DNA of 64,000 bases from Bacteroides sp. 224. GTDB lineage: Bacteria; Bacteroidota; Bacteroidia; Bacteroidales; Bacteroidaceae. Below the pieces are notes generated by a model, which was not told the origin of the DNA, made no database searches, and saw nothing but the letters and a program-made list of their open reading frames with translations. The DNA is taken from positions 62,001 through 126,000 of the forward strand of contig NZ_QVMK01000001.1 in the NCBI RefSeq assembly GCF_010500995.1, in the 5' to 3' direction. Position 1 is the stretch's first letter. Each line of letters opens with the position of its first letter. Shown one piece after another: positions 1 to 7,673 of this stretch. The position numbers and the translations under genes are program-made.

Positions 1-923
1 CCATAGCAGAGTTGGAAAAGGATTGGATTCAATATCCGGTTTTACATCTTGACCTGAATGCAGAGAAGTATGATGCACCCGAGCGGCTTGGCATAATCAT
101 TAACAGTTATCTGGCTCAATGGGAAAATAAATATGGGCGCAGTGAAGGCGAAGATTCTCTTGCCACCCGTTTTGCAGGTGTTATCCGTCGGGCTTACGAG
201 CAGACCGGTCGTGGCGTTGTGGTATTAATTGATGAATATGATAAGCCTCTGCTTCAAGCCATGTTCAACGAACCGTTGTCAGAGGAGTACCGCAATGCTC
301 TGAAAGCCTTCTATGCTGTGTTGAAAAGCTCTGATCGTTACTTGCGTTTTGTGTTGCTGACAGGGGTTACCAAGTTCTCTCATGTAAGTTTATTCAGCGA
401 CCTCAATCAGTTGAATGATATCACTATGGATGTGCAATATAGTGCTGTGTGTGGTATTACTGAAGAGGAACTTATCGCAACTTTCACTCCCGAGATAGAA
501 CAAATGAGTAAGAGCAACGATCTCTCTTTCGATGAAACTGTTGCCTATATGAAAGAAGAATATGATGGGTATCACTTCAGTAGAAACTCCCCGGGGATGT
601 TTAATCCATTCAGTGTGCTCAATTCGTTTTATAAACAAGAATTTGAAAACTACTGGTTTCGTACTGGTACGCCCACCTTCCTTGTTGAACTGCTTAAACG
701 AAGCGATTATGATTTGCGGGAATTGATAGAAGGCGTAGAAGCCACTTCAGACATCTTTATGCAATATCGTGTGGAGTCTGATGACCCCATTCCGGTGTTC
801 TATCAGACTGGTTACCTCACCATTAAAGATTATGATAAAGAATTCAGACTGTATAAATTAGGCTTCCCAAACAATGAAGTGCGTTATACTTTTTTGGAGT
901 TCCTCATTCCTTTATTTGGGTGA
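1..923 (+). pseudogene. AAA-ATPase-like protein, C-terminally truncated (5' end outside window)
   Basis: The reading frame is already open at the left edge, so the TTG at position 12 is internal (the codons before it read I-A-E-L-E-K). The protein matches the AAA-ATPase_like family (PF09820 type), whose Bacteroides members are about 520 residues and end in a PD-(D/E)XK_9 nuclease-like domain. A Walker B-like stretch VVVLIDEYDKP is visible, followed by the family's LLTGVTKFSHVSLFSDLN and EYDGYHFS regions. The frame stops after FLEFLIPLFG, just where the nuclease-like domain normally begins, and a terminator hairpin follows within 20 bases. I therefore read it as a remnant that has lost its C-terminal third. 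The Walker A part lies outside the window and cannot be judged. The role of the family is not well established. Confidence 0.75.
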
Positions 924-935
924 CATAAACAATAA

Positions 936-994
936 AACATCCCCGGAATCCTTCCTCCTATAATACAGAGTAAAGATTTCCGGGGATTTTCTTT
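936..994. terminator. Bidirectional intrinsic terminator
   Basis: A perfect 10-bp stem, ATCCCCGGAA (939-948) with TTCCGGGGAT (978-987), is followed on the plus strand by TTTTCTTTT. The minus strand also has a T-rich run after the stem. It lies between the converging ATPase remnant and the pectate lyase gene and probably ends both transcripts. Confidence 0.7.
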
Positions 995-1032
995 TGTTGT
1001 GCAAATCAATATCTTGCCTTTACCGATAAGCC

Positions 1033-3732
1033 TTATTCGGTAAATGCAGGAGCATCTGCTCCGTTGATCTGAATATTACTGAATGTACCTGTTGCTGTAG
1101 CACTTGAATCTCCACTCGATGCTACTAACCCTACACAAACTTTGTTGGGAAGGTTAGTATATGCACTATCCACCGTTTTCGAGTAGGTAAGGCCGCCGTC
1201 CAGCGAGTAAGAGGCTGAAACTGTAGAGCCATTTCTTTGCAGTTTCAGGTAAACATCGCCTGTGCCGGTAGCGCCCGACATCGCCTTGTTGCTACAATTG
1301 GAACCTGAGGTAGCTCTGTAGCAAGAATAGTAGTTGCTATCGGCTGCATAAGAAGCAGTGCTAAAAAGAAACTCATTGGTCGACTTTGAAAGATCCGGCA
1401 CTAACATCAATCCAAGATGTGCTTGCTTCTGATTCTTGCTTACATTAAAGGTTGGGTTAGCAAGTTTGGTTGTTATCGTAAAATTACCTTCAATAGCCCG
1501 ATACACATACGCCATACTTTGTTTGCCACTTTCAAACTTGCCGGTTCCTGTAAGGGAAAGCGCGCCTTCTGCACTTAAAGTAGTGGTAGCTTTGGCCGAG
1601 TTATAACCCACTACATACCAGTCGTTTTCGAGAGTAATAACGGGGTCGCTTGTGCCTTCATCTTCTCCACCACTACCCGGAGTTTCGCCCGGAGTGATGC
1701 CGCCATTGTTCACTTCGATGGGTGCAGTGGCATAACCACTCATTTTGCCCACCCCTGCATTGGTACGAACAATCTCGGGAAGCTCTGCCAAGTCATCTAC
1801 AACATAGGTGTAAGTAGGTTTGAAGTCGTCATAAGTAAGTGGTGTACTTAATTTGGTCGATTCATTTCCATAAGCTGTATATTCGGTGTTGACAAGCGGA
1901 TACACTTCGCCGGCATCGCTTGGCTTGTTGGCATACGTATTATTACGCTCATAAAGATAACCGGCTACACTACCTGTAAGGTTCGATACCCAATTGCTTC
2001 CGCTCTTCTTGGCAGGGAACGTACAGATATCTGTAGGTAGTTTTACATTGTCGAAGTAGTTTTCTTCGAGCAATAGTTTGCCTCCGTAAGCACTTCCTGC
2101 ACCGTAGGTAGTTACATTATCGTAGAAGTTGTTGTACACGTGTGCTTTACCAAAACGAAGTCTCGGATGGCGAGAGCCCGAGTTATCAAAATGGTTGTGA
2201 TGGAAAGTTACACTGATATTCTGATCTTCCGAACCATTCGAGTTAGAGTGTCCTACCAAGCATGATTTTTGTGTTTTAACGAACTTACACCAAGATACAG
2301 TTACGTTGTAAGTACCGTGTGTGATGTCGCAAGAGCCATCTTCGGCATCTTTGGTTTGATTCAGAGATTCGAACGTACAATGGTCCACCCAAATGGTGTT
2401 CGACTCTTGCATAGAAAGTCCGTCGGCAGAATAAGCAGGAAGCTTGATATGAAGGTTTCTGAATATAATATTCTGTGCCTCATTGGCAAAGATTCCTACT
2501 TTGTTCATCACAAAGTCATCTGTTCCGATGAAAGAGATGTTGCTGGTACGTTTTACATCGAACATACCCGAACGTCCTTGTTCGGCAGTAAATTCGCCAC
2601 TTAGCCAAACGATGGCAGGCACCATCGATTTGTTCTTCTCACGTAGCTTCAGCCATTCGGCAAAGGCATAGCCATCATTAAAGTGAAGAATATTCTCCGC
2701 AGTAGCTCCCTGACCTCCTGTAGCTTTCTCTCCGTAGCCCGACAGTAAAGTAGGATCTACTTTGCCTACTACCGGCGCATCTATTATTTCTTCATCCTTA
2801 TCTTTAGATGCCGACCCATTGCCCGATCCACCATCTTCCCAAGGCGATGCTGACCCCGAACTGCTTACAGCTTCGGCATTTATCCCCGATTCGGAGAGAG
2901 TAATGTGGAATGTATACTTATATCCTTTCTCGAGCTTTTCGATGCTTCCTCCGGCAGAGGCCGAGTTTTTGTTCATCACCCATTTGTAGACTTTACCATT
3001 TATATTGAACTCTACAATATGCGAAGCAGAAAGCGTTGCAATGGGCAGCAGAATGCTTTCGAAGTGTCCGTCCGGTGTTTTATTCGGTATAATATCGCCG
3101 GTAGAGGAAGAAGAAGAGATTTTTCCTGCAAGCAGATCGAACTCGCCGGTTTTGTTCATTCCTTTGATGGTTGCACTCATATTGCTGATATCTTCTTCGG
3201 CAGTTACCTTCAATATCAATTTAGTTAGTACATGGCTGAAAGTTAACTCTACGGCAGATTGATTATCCTGCGTATACCCCTCGGCTTTTGCAGCGTTACT
3301 GTTGGCATACATCAGGTCGAGTGCCGACTGTTTGCTTTGGTTCTCCAGATTGATAGCATATTTCGCTCCCACTAATTTGCCCGAGTGCGGATGGTAGGCA
3401 ATGAAGTCTACCGCCGTTCCGTCTGTAGGATAAAAGAAAGGCGATTGGGAACTGAAAGAGGTGCTCACCCCTTCGGTGGTAGCATAATACTTTGCGTTTT
3501 GGGCAATAGGCAGGGTGGCAGATGTAGCATTTTTCAGCATGTATATACCGATGCTGTCTCCGGATACCCATTTATCGCCTTCATCATTTACGCGAGTGGC
3601 ATATTCGTTGATGCCCGAAACAAAGGTGGCAATCCCTTTTCTATTTTGTAGATCGTCCGCATTATCATCGCTGCACGAAGGCAGTGCCAAGGTAGCAGCG
3701 ATGAGTAATAGGCCAAAAGTTCTTGTTTTCAT
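1033..3732 (-). CDS. Fimbrillin-like/pectate lyase family 1 lipoprotein
   Basis: An 899-residue lipoprotein: the signal peptide ends at Cys20 (ALPSC), followed by acidic SDDN, as in Bacteroides surface-exported lipoproteins. Residues about 30-300 form a fimbrillin (Mfa-like) domain with the motif FSHVLTKL. Residues about 340-680 are a right-handed beta-helix of pectate lyase family 1, with WVDHCTFES (~450), a second Asp-His stretch DITHGTYNVTVSWCKF, and the Arg-rich SRHPRLRFG (~524) expected to carry the catalytic Arg. Residues about 715-899 look like a concanavalin-type carbohydrate-binding domain. Predicted activity is beta-elimination of polygalacturonate at the cell surface. It lies 45 bp downstream of another lipoprotein gene with a paralogous N-terminus, so the two are probably co-transcribed. 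No SusC/D pair is attached. The lyase call is firm; the substrate is inferred. Confidence 0.88.
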   Translation of the reverse strand: MKTRTFGLLLIAATLALPSCSDDNADDLQNRKGIATFVSGINEYATRVNDEGDKWVSGDSIGIYMLKNATSATLPIAQNAKYYATTEGVSTSFSSQSPFFYPTDGTAVDFIAYHPHSGKLVGAKYAINLENQSKQSALDLMYANSNAAKAEGYTQDNQSAVELTFSHVLTKLILKVTAEEDISNMSATIKGMNKTGEFDLLAGKISSSSSTGDIIPNKTPDGHFESILLPIATLSASHIVEFNINGKVYKWVMNKNSASAGGSIEKLEKGYKYTFHITLSESGINAEAVSSSGSASPWEDGGSGNGSASKDKDEEIIDAPVVGKVDPTLLSGYGEKATGGQGATAENILHFNDGYAFAEWLKLREKNKSMVPAIVWLSGEFTAEQGRSGMFDVKRTSNISFIGTDDFVMNKVGIFANEAQNIIFRNLHIKLPAYSADGLSMQESNTIWVDHCTFESLNQTKDAEDGSCDITHGTYNVTVSWCKFVKTQKSCLVGHSNSNGSEDQNISVTFHHNHFDNSGSRHPRLRFGKAHVYNNFYDNVTTYGAGSAYGGKLLLEENYFDNVKLPTDICTFPAKKSGSNWVSNLTGSVAGYLYERNNTYANKPSDAGEVYPLVNTEYTAYGNESTKLSTPLTYDDFKPTYTYVVDDLAELPEIVRTNAGVGKMSGYATAPIEVNNGGITPGETPGSGGEDEGTSDPVITLENDWYVVGYNSAKATTTLSAEGALSLTGTGKFESGKQSMAYVYRAIEGNFTITTKLANPTFNVSKNQKQAHLGLMLVPDLSKSTNEFLFSTASYAADSNYYSCYRATSGSNCSNKAMSGATGTGDVYLKLQRNGSTVSASYSLDGGLTYSKTVDSAYTNLPNKVCVGLVASSGDSSATATGTFSNIQINGADAPAFTE

Positions 3733-3777
3733 TTTATACTAATAGTAGATTATTCTTTGATATTGTTTTCTGTACGG

Positions 3778-5724
3778 TTACTTCAACCAACGTGAGTCTC
3801 CCCATCCGTTTGCTTTAAGAGTAGCGTCGGGGGTGAAGTTGGCGTTGAGGCTGATAAGACCGGTAACTTCTACTCCTGTAAACGGATTGGCGGTTATAGC
3901 TACTGTGTTAGATTCGGTATATGTTTTTCCAATACCTGTCCAAAGTGCAGGATATACTGCGTTATCTTTTATACTAACAGTTCCTAAGCCAAGACGTGGC
4001 CCTTTGGTAGCAGCAGTGAAAATAACAATGTTTTTCTCAATAAGGAAAGTTCCTGCGCTTGAACTACCATCTCCCGAATCGATGAAGTTATTGGTGCTTG
4101 CAATTCCAAAGAATGTATTATTGCTGATTGTTGCAGTAAGCCCAACTGCTGCTTTTGGTACAACAATAACTTTTTTATCGGCAGTAGTGCCATAAAATCC
4201 TTGACCGATACCGGCTACTGTATTATTCTGAATAGTCCAGGTTCCGCCTTTTGCAGCACTGGCATGAGCAGTTATCAGTCCGCCATTATTGCCACCAATG
4301 TTATAGCAACGGTTGTTGGTGATTGTAACGTTTCCGTTAAGAGAATCGCTGGCTCTGTTAGCTCTTACTATGCCATTGGCAATACCATAAATAAAGCAGT
4401 TATCAATAGTCAGATTATTAACAGTACCACCGTTGATATCGAGGAAGTAAGATCCTGACACAACATCTTCGGTAGGAACACCAGTTTCGCTATTAACCGT
4501 GAAACCGCTAAATTCTATATTCTTGATTGTGAAATTAATATTGCTGCCTTTAATAGCGATGAGTTTAGCATTTATACGTGCTAACTCTGTTGCGCTGGTA
4601 CCTTCAAGTGTAATACTCTTTTGAATGTCAATAGAAGACACTGTAAGGCTGGTAGCTCTTGTTACTGTATTTTCTGCATTTATATAGAATTTTGATCCAG
4701 CATTAAGATACACAGTTCCTCCGTCTGCCGCTGCTTCGATAGCTGCTAAAAGCTCTTCGGTGGTAGTTACGGCATCTCCCGGTGTAGGATCGGTAGGATC
4801 GGTAGGTTCAGTGTCAGGATCGGGGTTAGCTGTTCCATTGCCTTCTTCCGGATTCCAAGGATTAACAGAACCACCTTGTTCGGATTCTACTTCGCTATCA
4901 ACGCCTGTATCGGTCAGGTTAATCTTGAATGTGTATTTATAGCCTGCTTTGAATTGAGTGATGTTTCCATCATTCTTGCTGATGGTCCATGTGTATGTAG
5001 AACCATTTACTTCGAACTCAACAGTATGAGCGTCGGTTAATTCGGCTACCGGCAATAAGATAAACTCATACCTGTTGGCAGTAGCGCTTTTGTATGCTTT
5101 GATATCGCCTGCGTCGCCTTCGTTTTCAATGGCTTTGGCCGATAAGTTGAATTTGGCAGTGGTATTCATGCCTTTTACGGTTACCTGTGCTTCGCTGATA
5201 TCGCCTACAGTTTCGTCGGCAGTTATGTTCAGGATAACCTTTGTTAGTACATGGTTAAATGTCAGGCTGACAGCCGTTCCCAATGATTGGTTGTAGCTTT
5301 GAGTGCTTCGGGCATACATCAAATCGAGACTGGTTTGATTAGCTTGCGAAGCCAGATTAATAGGATATTCGGTACTTACCGATGCCGAGTAAGGATGGTA
5401 GGCCATAAAGTTAACAGATGAGCCGTCGGTAGGATAATACATGGCATCTGTTGTTTGGAAGGTGGTAGATGTACCTGCTGATACAGTGGTATATTTAATG
5501 TTACTCTTTAAAGGTGTGTCGCCCGTTTCGGGAAGCATGTATATACCAACTTCATCATCTTTAAGCCATTGGTCACCACTTTCGTTAATGCGAGTATCGT
5601 ATTTGTTTACTCCGGAAGCAAAGGTGATGGTTTGTCCTGATAAGTTATTGTCGATCTCTTCTCGACTACATGATGTGGATAGCGATATGGCAAGCGCCAA
5701 TAATGCATAAGTTTTGTTCTTCAT
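3778..5724 (-). CDS. Fimbrillin-like/DUF4957-DUF5123 beta-helix lipoprotein
   Basis: A 648-residue lipoprotein with lipobox Cys19 (SLSTSC). Residues about 28-300 are a fimbrillin-like domain clearly paralogous to that of the neighbouring pectate lyase: both have GIYMLP/K, YPTDG, AYHPxS and LTFxHVLTK at matching places. A Pro/Thr/Asp-rich linker (~300-325) leads to a C-terminal right-handed beta-helix of the DUF4957/DUF5123 kind (TVYLNAGSKFYI, FTIKNIEFSGF, TIDNCFIYG). Such proteins are common in Bacteroidetes pectin loci, where they probably bind or cleave pectic chains; I see no recognised catalytic motif. It is the first gene of a two-gene unit. The start is chosen because it begins the signal peptide. 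Confidence 0.8.
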   Translation of the reverse strand: MKNKTYALLALAISLSTSCSREEIDNNLSGQTITFASGVNKYDTRINESGDQWLKDDEVGIYMLPETGDTPLKSNIKYTTVSAGTSTTFQTTDAMYYPTDGSSVNFMAYHPYSASVSTEYPINLASQANQTSLDLMYARSTQSYNQSLGTAVSLTFNHVLTKVILNITADETVGDISEAQVTVKGMNTTAKFNLSAKAIENEGDAGDIKAYKSATANRYEFILLPVAELTDAHTVEFEVNGSTYTWTISKNDGNITQFKAGYKYTFKINLTDTGVDSEVESEQGGSVNPWNPEEGNGTANPDPDTEPTDPTDPTPGDAVTTTEELLAAIEAAADGGTVYLNAGSKFYINAENTVTRATSLTVSSIDIQKSITLEGTSATELARINAKLIAIKGSNINFTIKNIEFSGFTVNSETGVPTEDVVSGSYFLDINGGTVNNLTIDNCFIYGIANGIVRANRASDSLNGNVTITNNRCYNIGGNNGGLITAHASAAKGGTWTIQNNTVAGIGQGFYGTTADKKVIVVPKAAVGLTATISNNTFFGIASTNNFIDSGDGSSSAGTFLIEKNIVIFTAATKGPRLGLGTVSIKDNAVYPALWTGIGKTYTESNTVAITANPFTGVEVTGLISLNANFTPDATLKANGWGDSRWLK

Positions 5725-5752
5725 TGTGTAATGGTATTAGTAAAAAAACAAT

Positions 5753-5797
5753 TGTTGTATTACAACATAAGTTATCGATAACAATTTTGCAAATATG
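5753..5797 (-). promoter_or_regulatory. Candidate promoter with two dyads
   Basis: Upstream of the 648-residue lipoprotein gene the minus strand has CATATTTG (5790-5797), one mismatch from the Bacteroides -7 box TAnnTTTG. Between it and the start codon lie a perfect 12-bp palindrome GTTATCGATAAC (5771-5782) and TGTTGT-ATT-ACAACA (5753-5767). No good -33 box was found. The dyads could be an operator or a leader structure. Confidence 0.4.
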
Positions 5798-5900
5798 TTG
5801 AGAAAATGGTGTAAGCATGTGTAGGAATTGATAATAACCTCCTATTTTTTGATTGTTTCGTGTTTGTTGCGCATCAGAATTCAAATTGATTCTTTTTATG

Positions 5901-5908
5901 TATTTTTG
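5901..5908 (+). promoter_or_regulatory. -7 box for dusB
   Basis: TATTTTTG fits TAnnTTTG exactly and lies 21 bp before the dusB start codon. No convincing -33 TTTG was found at the usual spacing. Confidence 0.5.
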
Positions 5909-5928
5909 TGGTCTTAAAATGATAAACA

Positions 5929-6903
5929 ATGAAAATAGGCTCCCTGAATTTTGATAAGTACCCCATCTTCTTAGCTCCTATGGAGGATGTTACCGACCCT
6001 GCTTTCCGCCTGATGTGCAAACGCTTCGGTGCGGATATGGTGTACACGGAATTTGTATCGAGTGACGCGCTAATCCGTGCAGTGAATAAAACCAGGCAGA
6101 AACTAACCATCAGCAACGAAGAACGCCCGGTGGCAATACAGATTTACGGCAAAGAAGTAGATGCCATGACCGAAGCCGCACGCATTGTGGAAGAAGCACA
6201 ACCCGATATCCTCGACATCAATTTTGGTTGTCCCGTAAAGAAGGTGGCAGGCAAAGGAGCCGGAGCAGGTATGCTACAGAATATTCCTAAGATGCTGGAA
6301 ATCACCCGTTCGGTAGTAGATGCCGTGAAAATACCCGTCACCGTGAAAACCCGTTTAGGGTGGGATGCCGATCATAAGATTATTGTAGAACTGGCCGAGC
6401 AATTGCAGGATTGTGGAATAGCAGCACTTGCCATTCACGGCCGCACTCGCTCGCAAATGTATACGGGCGAAGCAGACTGGACACTGATAGGCGAAGTAAA
6501 GAATAACCCACGTATGCACATCCCTATCATAGGCAACGGCGACGTAACCACCCCCGAACGTGCCAAAGAGTGCTTTGAGCGTTATGGAGTAGATGCCATT
6601 ATGGTGGGGCGCGGAAGCATCGGCCGCCCGTGGATATTTAAAGAGATGAAGCACTTCCTGGAAACCGGAGAAGAATTGCCCCCTCTATCCTTTGAGTGGA
6701 AGATGCAAGTGCTGAGAGAGCAGGTAATGAACAGTGTGGAAAGACTGGACGAACGCAGAGGGATTATTCATATCCGTAGGCATCTGGCCGCCACACCGCT
6801 ATTTAAAGGTATCTCCAATTTCAGGGAAACACGCATTGCGATGCTGCGCACGGAGTCGGTGGAGGAACTGTTTCGTATTTTCGATGGGATCAGGCCTTTC
6901 TGA
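5929..6903 (+). CDS. dusB: tRNA-dihydrouridine synthase
   Basis: A 324-residue FMN enzyme that reduces uridines in the D-loop of tRNA. The beginning, PIFLAPMEDVTDPAFRLM, is the family's FMN-binding start. INFGCPVKKVAGKGAGAG carries the catalytic Cys, RTRSQMYTGEADW is the conserved tRNA/FMN segment, and GNGDVTTPE with MVGRGSIGRPWIF is the phosphate-binding end of the TIM barrel. Length is normal for the DusB group. It stands alone on the plus strand, with a lipoprotein pair divergent upstream and a mobile element immediately downstream. The DusB subtype is inferred from overall resemblance. Confidence 0.93.
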   Translation: MKIGSLNFDKYPIFLAPMEDVTDPAFRLMCKRFGADMVYTEFVSSDALIRAVNKTRQKLTISNEERPVAIQIYGKEVDAMTEAARIVEEAQPDILDINFGCPVKKVAGKGAGAGMLQNIPKMLEITRSVVDAVKIPVTVKTRLGWDADHKIIVELAEQLQDCGIAALAIHGRTRSQMYTGEADWTLIGEVKNNPRMHIPIIGNGDVTTPERAKECFERYGVDAIMVGRGSIGRPWIFKEMKHFLETGEELPPLSFEWKMQVLREQVMNSVERLDERRGIIHIRRHLAATPLFKGISNFRETRIAMLRTESVEELFRIFDGIRPF

Positions 6904-6947
6904 GTTTAGAGTTTTTCCTTACTTGTTATAAGTAACTCTCTGATAAG

Positions 6948-7042
6948 GGCTGAAAGCCTGTTTCGATTTAGCCCGGCACAAGCGCAGTGCAGTGCCGGGT
7001 GTCAATGGGGCAAGGCAGTAAAGTTCTGAAAGAACGACCGAC
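6948..7042 (+). repeat. Left 95-bp inverted repeat of HUH-transposase element
   Basis: This 95-bp block is repeated inverted at 7526-7620; by hand about 83 of 95 positions agree and there are no gaps. It contains three small hairpins: GGCTgaaAGCC, CCCGGCAC...GTGCCGGG, and GTTCtgaaaGAAC. The outer parts are almost identical and the inner ~16 bp (6999-7020) have diverged. It begins 45 bases after the dusB stop. Confidence 0.9.
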
Positions 7043-7049
7043 TTCTATC

Positions 7050-7502
7050 TCAATCTTCCCATAAGTACTTTTCATTATACTCTACATTGTATTCCTTTAA
7101 GAACATTATGTATTCTTCTTGAAAAGTCTGTTTCCGATGATGCTCCTGTTGATTCAATACATATTTAATGGTTTTTTCTTTAATGGATGGGCTAACCGAA
7201 AAGGCTGCATATCCTTTTTGCCATTCAAAATCCCGAAAGTGAGGTCCTATTGATTTAATCCATTTGCTGCTTGAGGCTTTTATTTCCTGCACAAACTTAG
7301 CCAGTGAGTAGTTTTTAGATAAAATGCAAAAGATATGAATATGGTTTTTTGTTCCATTGATACAAATAGGAACTGAATTTCTTTCAGTAATAATACCACC
7401 TATATATGAATAGATTCTTTCTGAATCTTGTTCATGAATGTAACAGTGCTTTTTGGCATGAAAGATGATGTGTATATATAGTTGTGATAATGATTGCGTC
7501 AT
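7050..7502 (-). mobile_element. HUH (Y1) transposase, REP-associated/IS200-like
   Basis: A 150-residue protein of the Y1 transposase superfamily (IS200/TnpA-REP type), which cuts and joins single-stranded DNA through a tyrosine. The His-x-His motif is in KNHIHIF (~54) and the helix that carries the nucleophilic Tyr is in KYVLNQQEHHRK (~114), so the catalytic set looks intact. Its frame ends 7 bp from the left 95-bp repeat, and its start is 23 bp from the right one. That arrangement resembles REP-associated tyrosine transposases (RAYTs), whose targets are palindromic repeats of the kind seen here. No tnpB is present. Whether it is still active cannot be told. Confidence 0.85.
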
Positions 7503-7525
7503 GGTTGTTTTATGTATTGCCGTTT

Positions 7526-7620
7526 GTCGGTCGTTCTTTCAGAACTCCTTTGTCTTATACCGTTGATACCCGGCACTGCACTACGCTTGTGCCGGGCTAA
7601 GTCGAAACAGGCTTTCAGCC
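7526..7620 (-). repeat. Right 95-bp inverted repeat of HUH-transposase element
   Basis: This is the inverted partner of 6948-7042. A shortened extra copy follows directly at 7623-7653 (CGGGCTAAGTCGAACAGG, then a GGCT...AGCC hairpin). The right side therefore holds one and a third units, as expected of a REP-type array. Confidence 0.88.
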
Positions 7621-7673
7621 TTCTCGGGCTAAGTCGAACAGGCTTTTAGCCTTTTTTGTGGCAGGTATGACTG

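Noticed and set aside
2269..3262. Several plus-strand frames inside the pectate lyase gene
   Set aside because: Shadow frames of a strongly supported gene, without signal peptides or recognisable domains.
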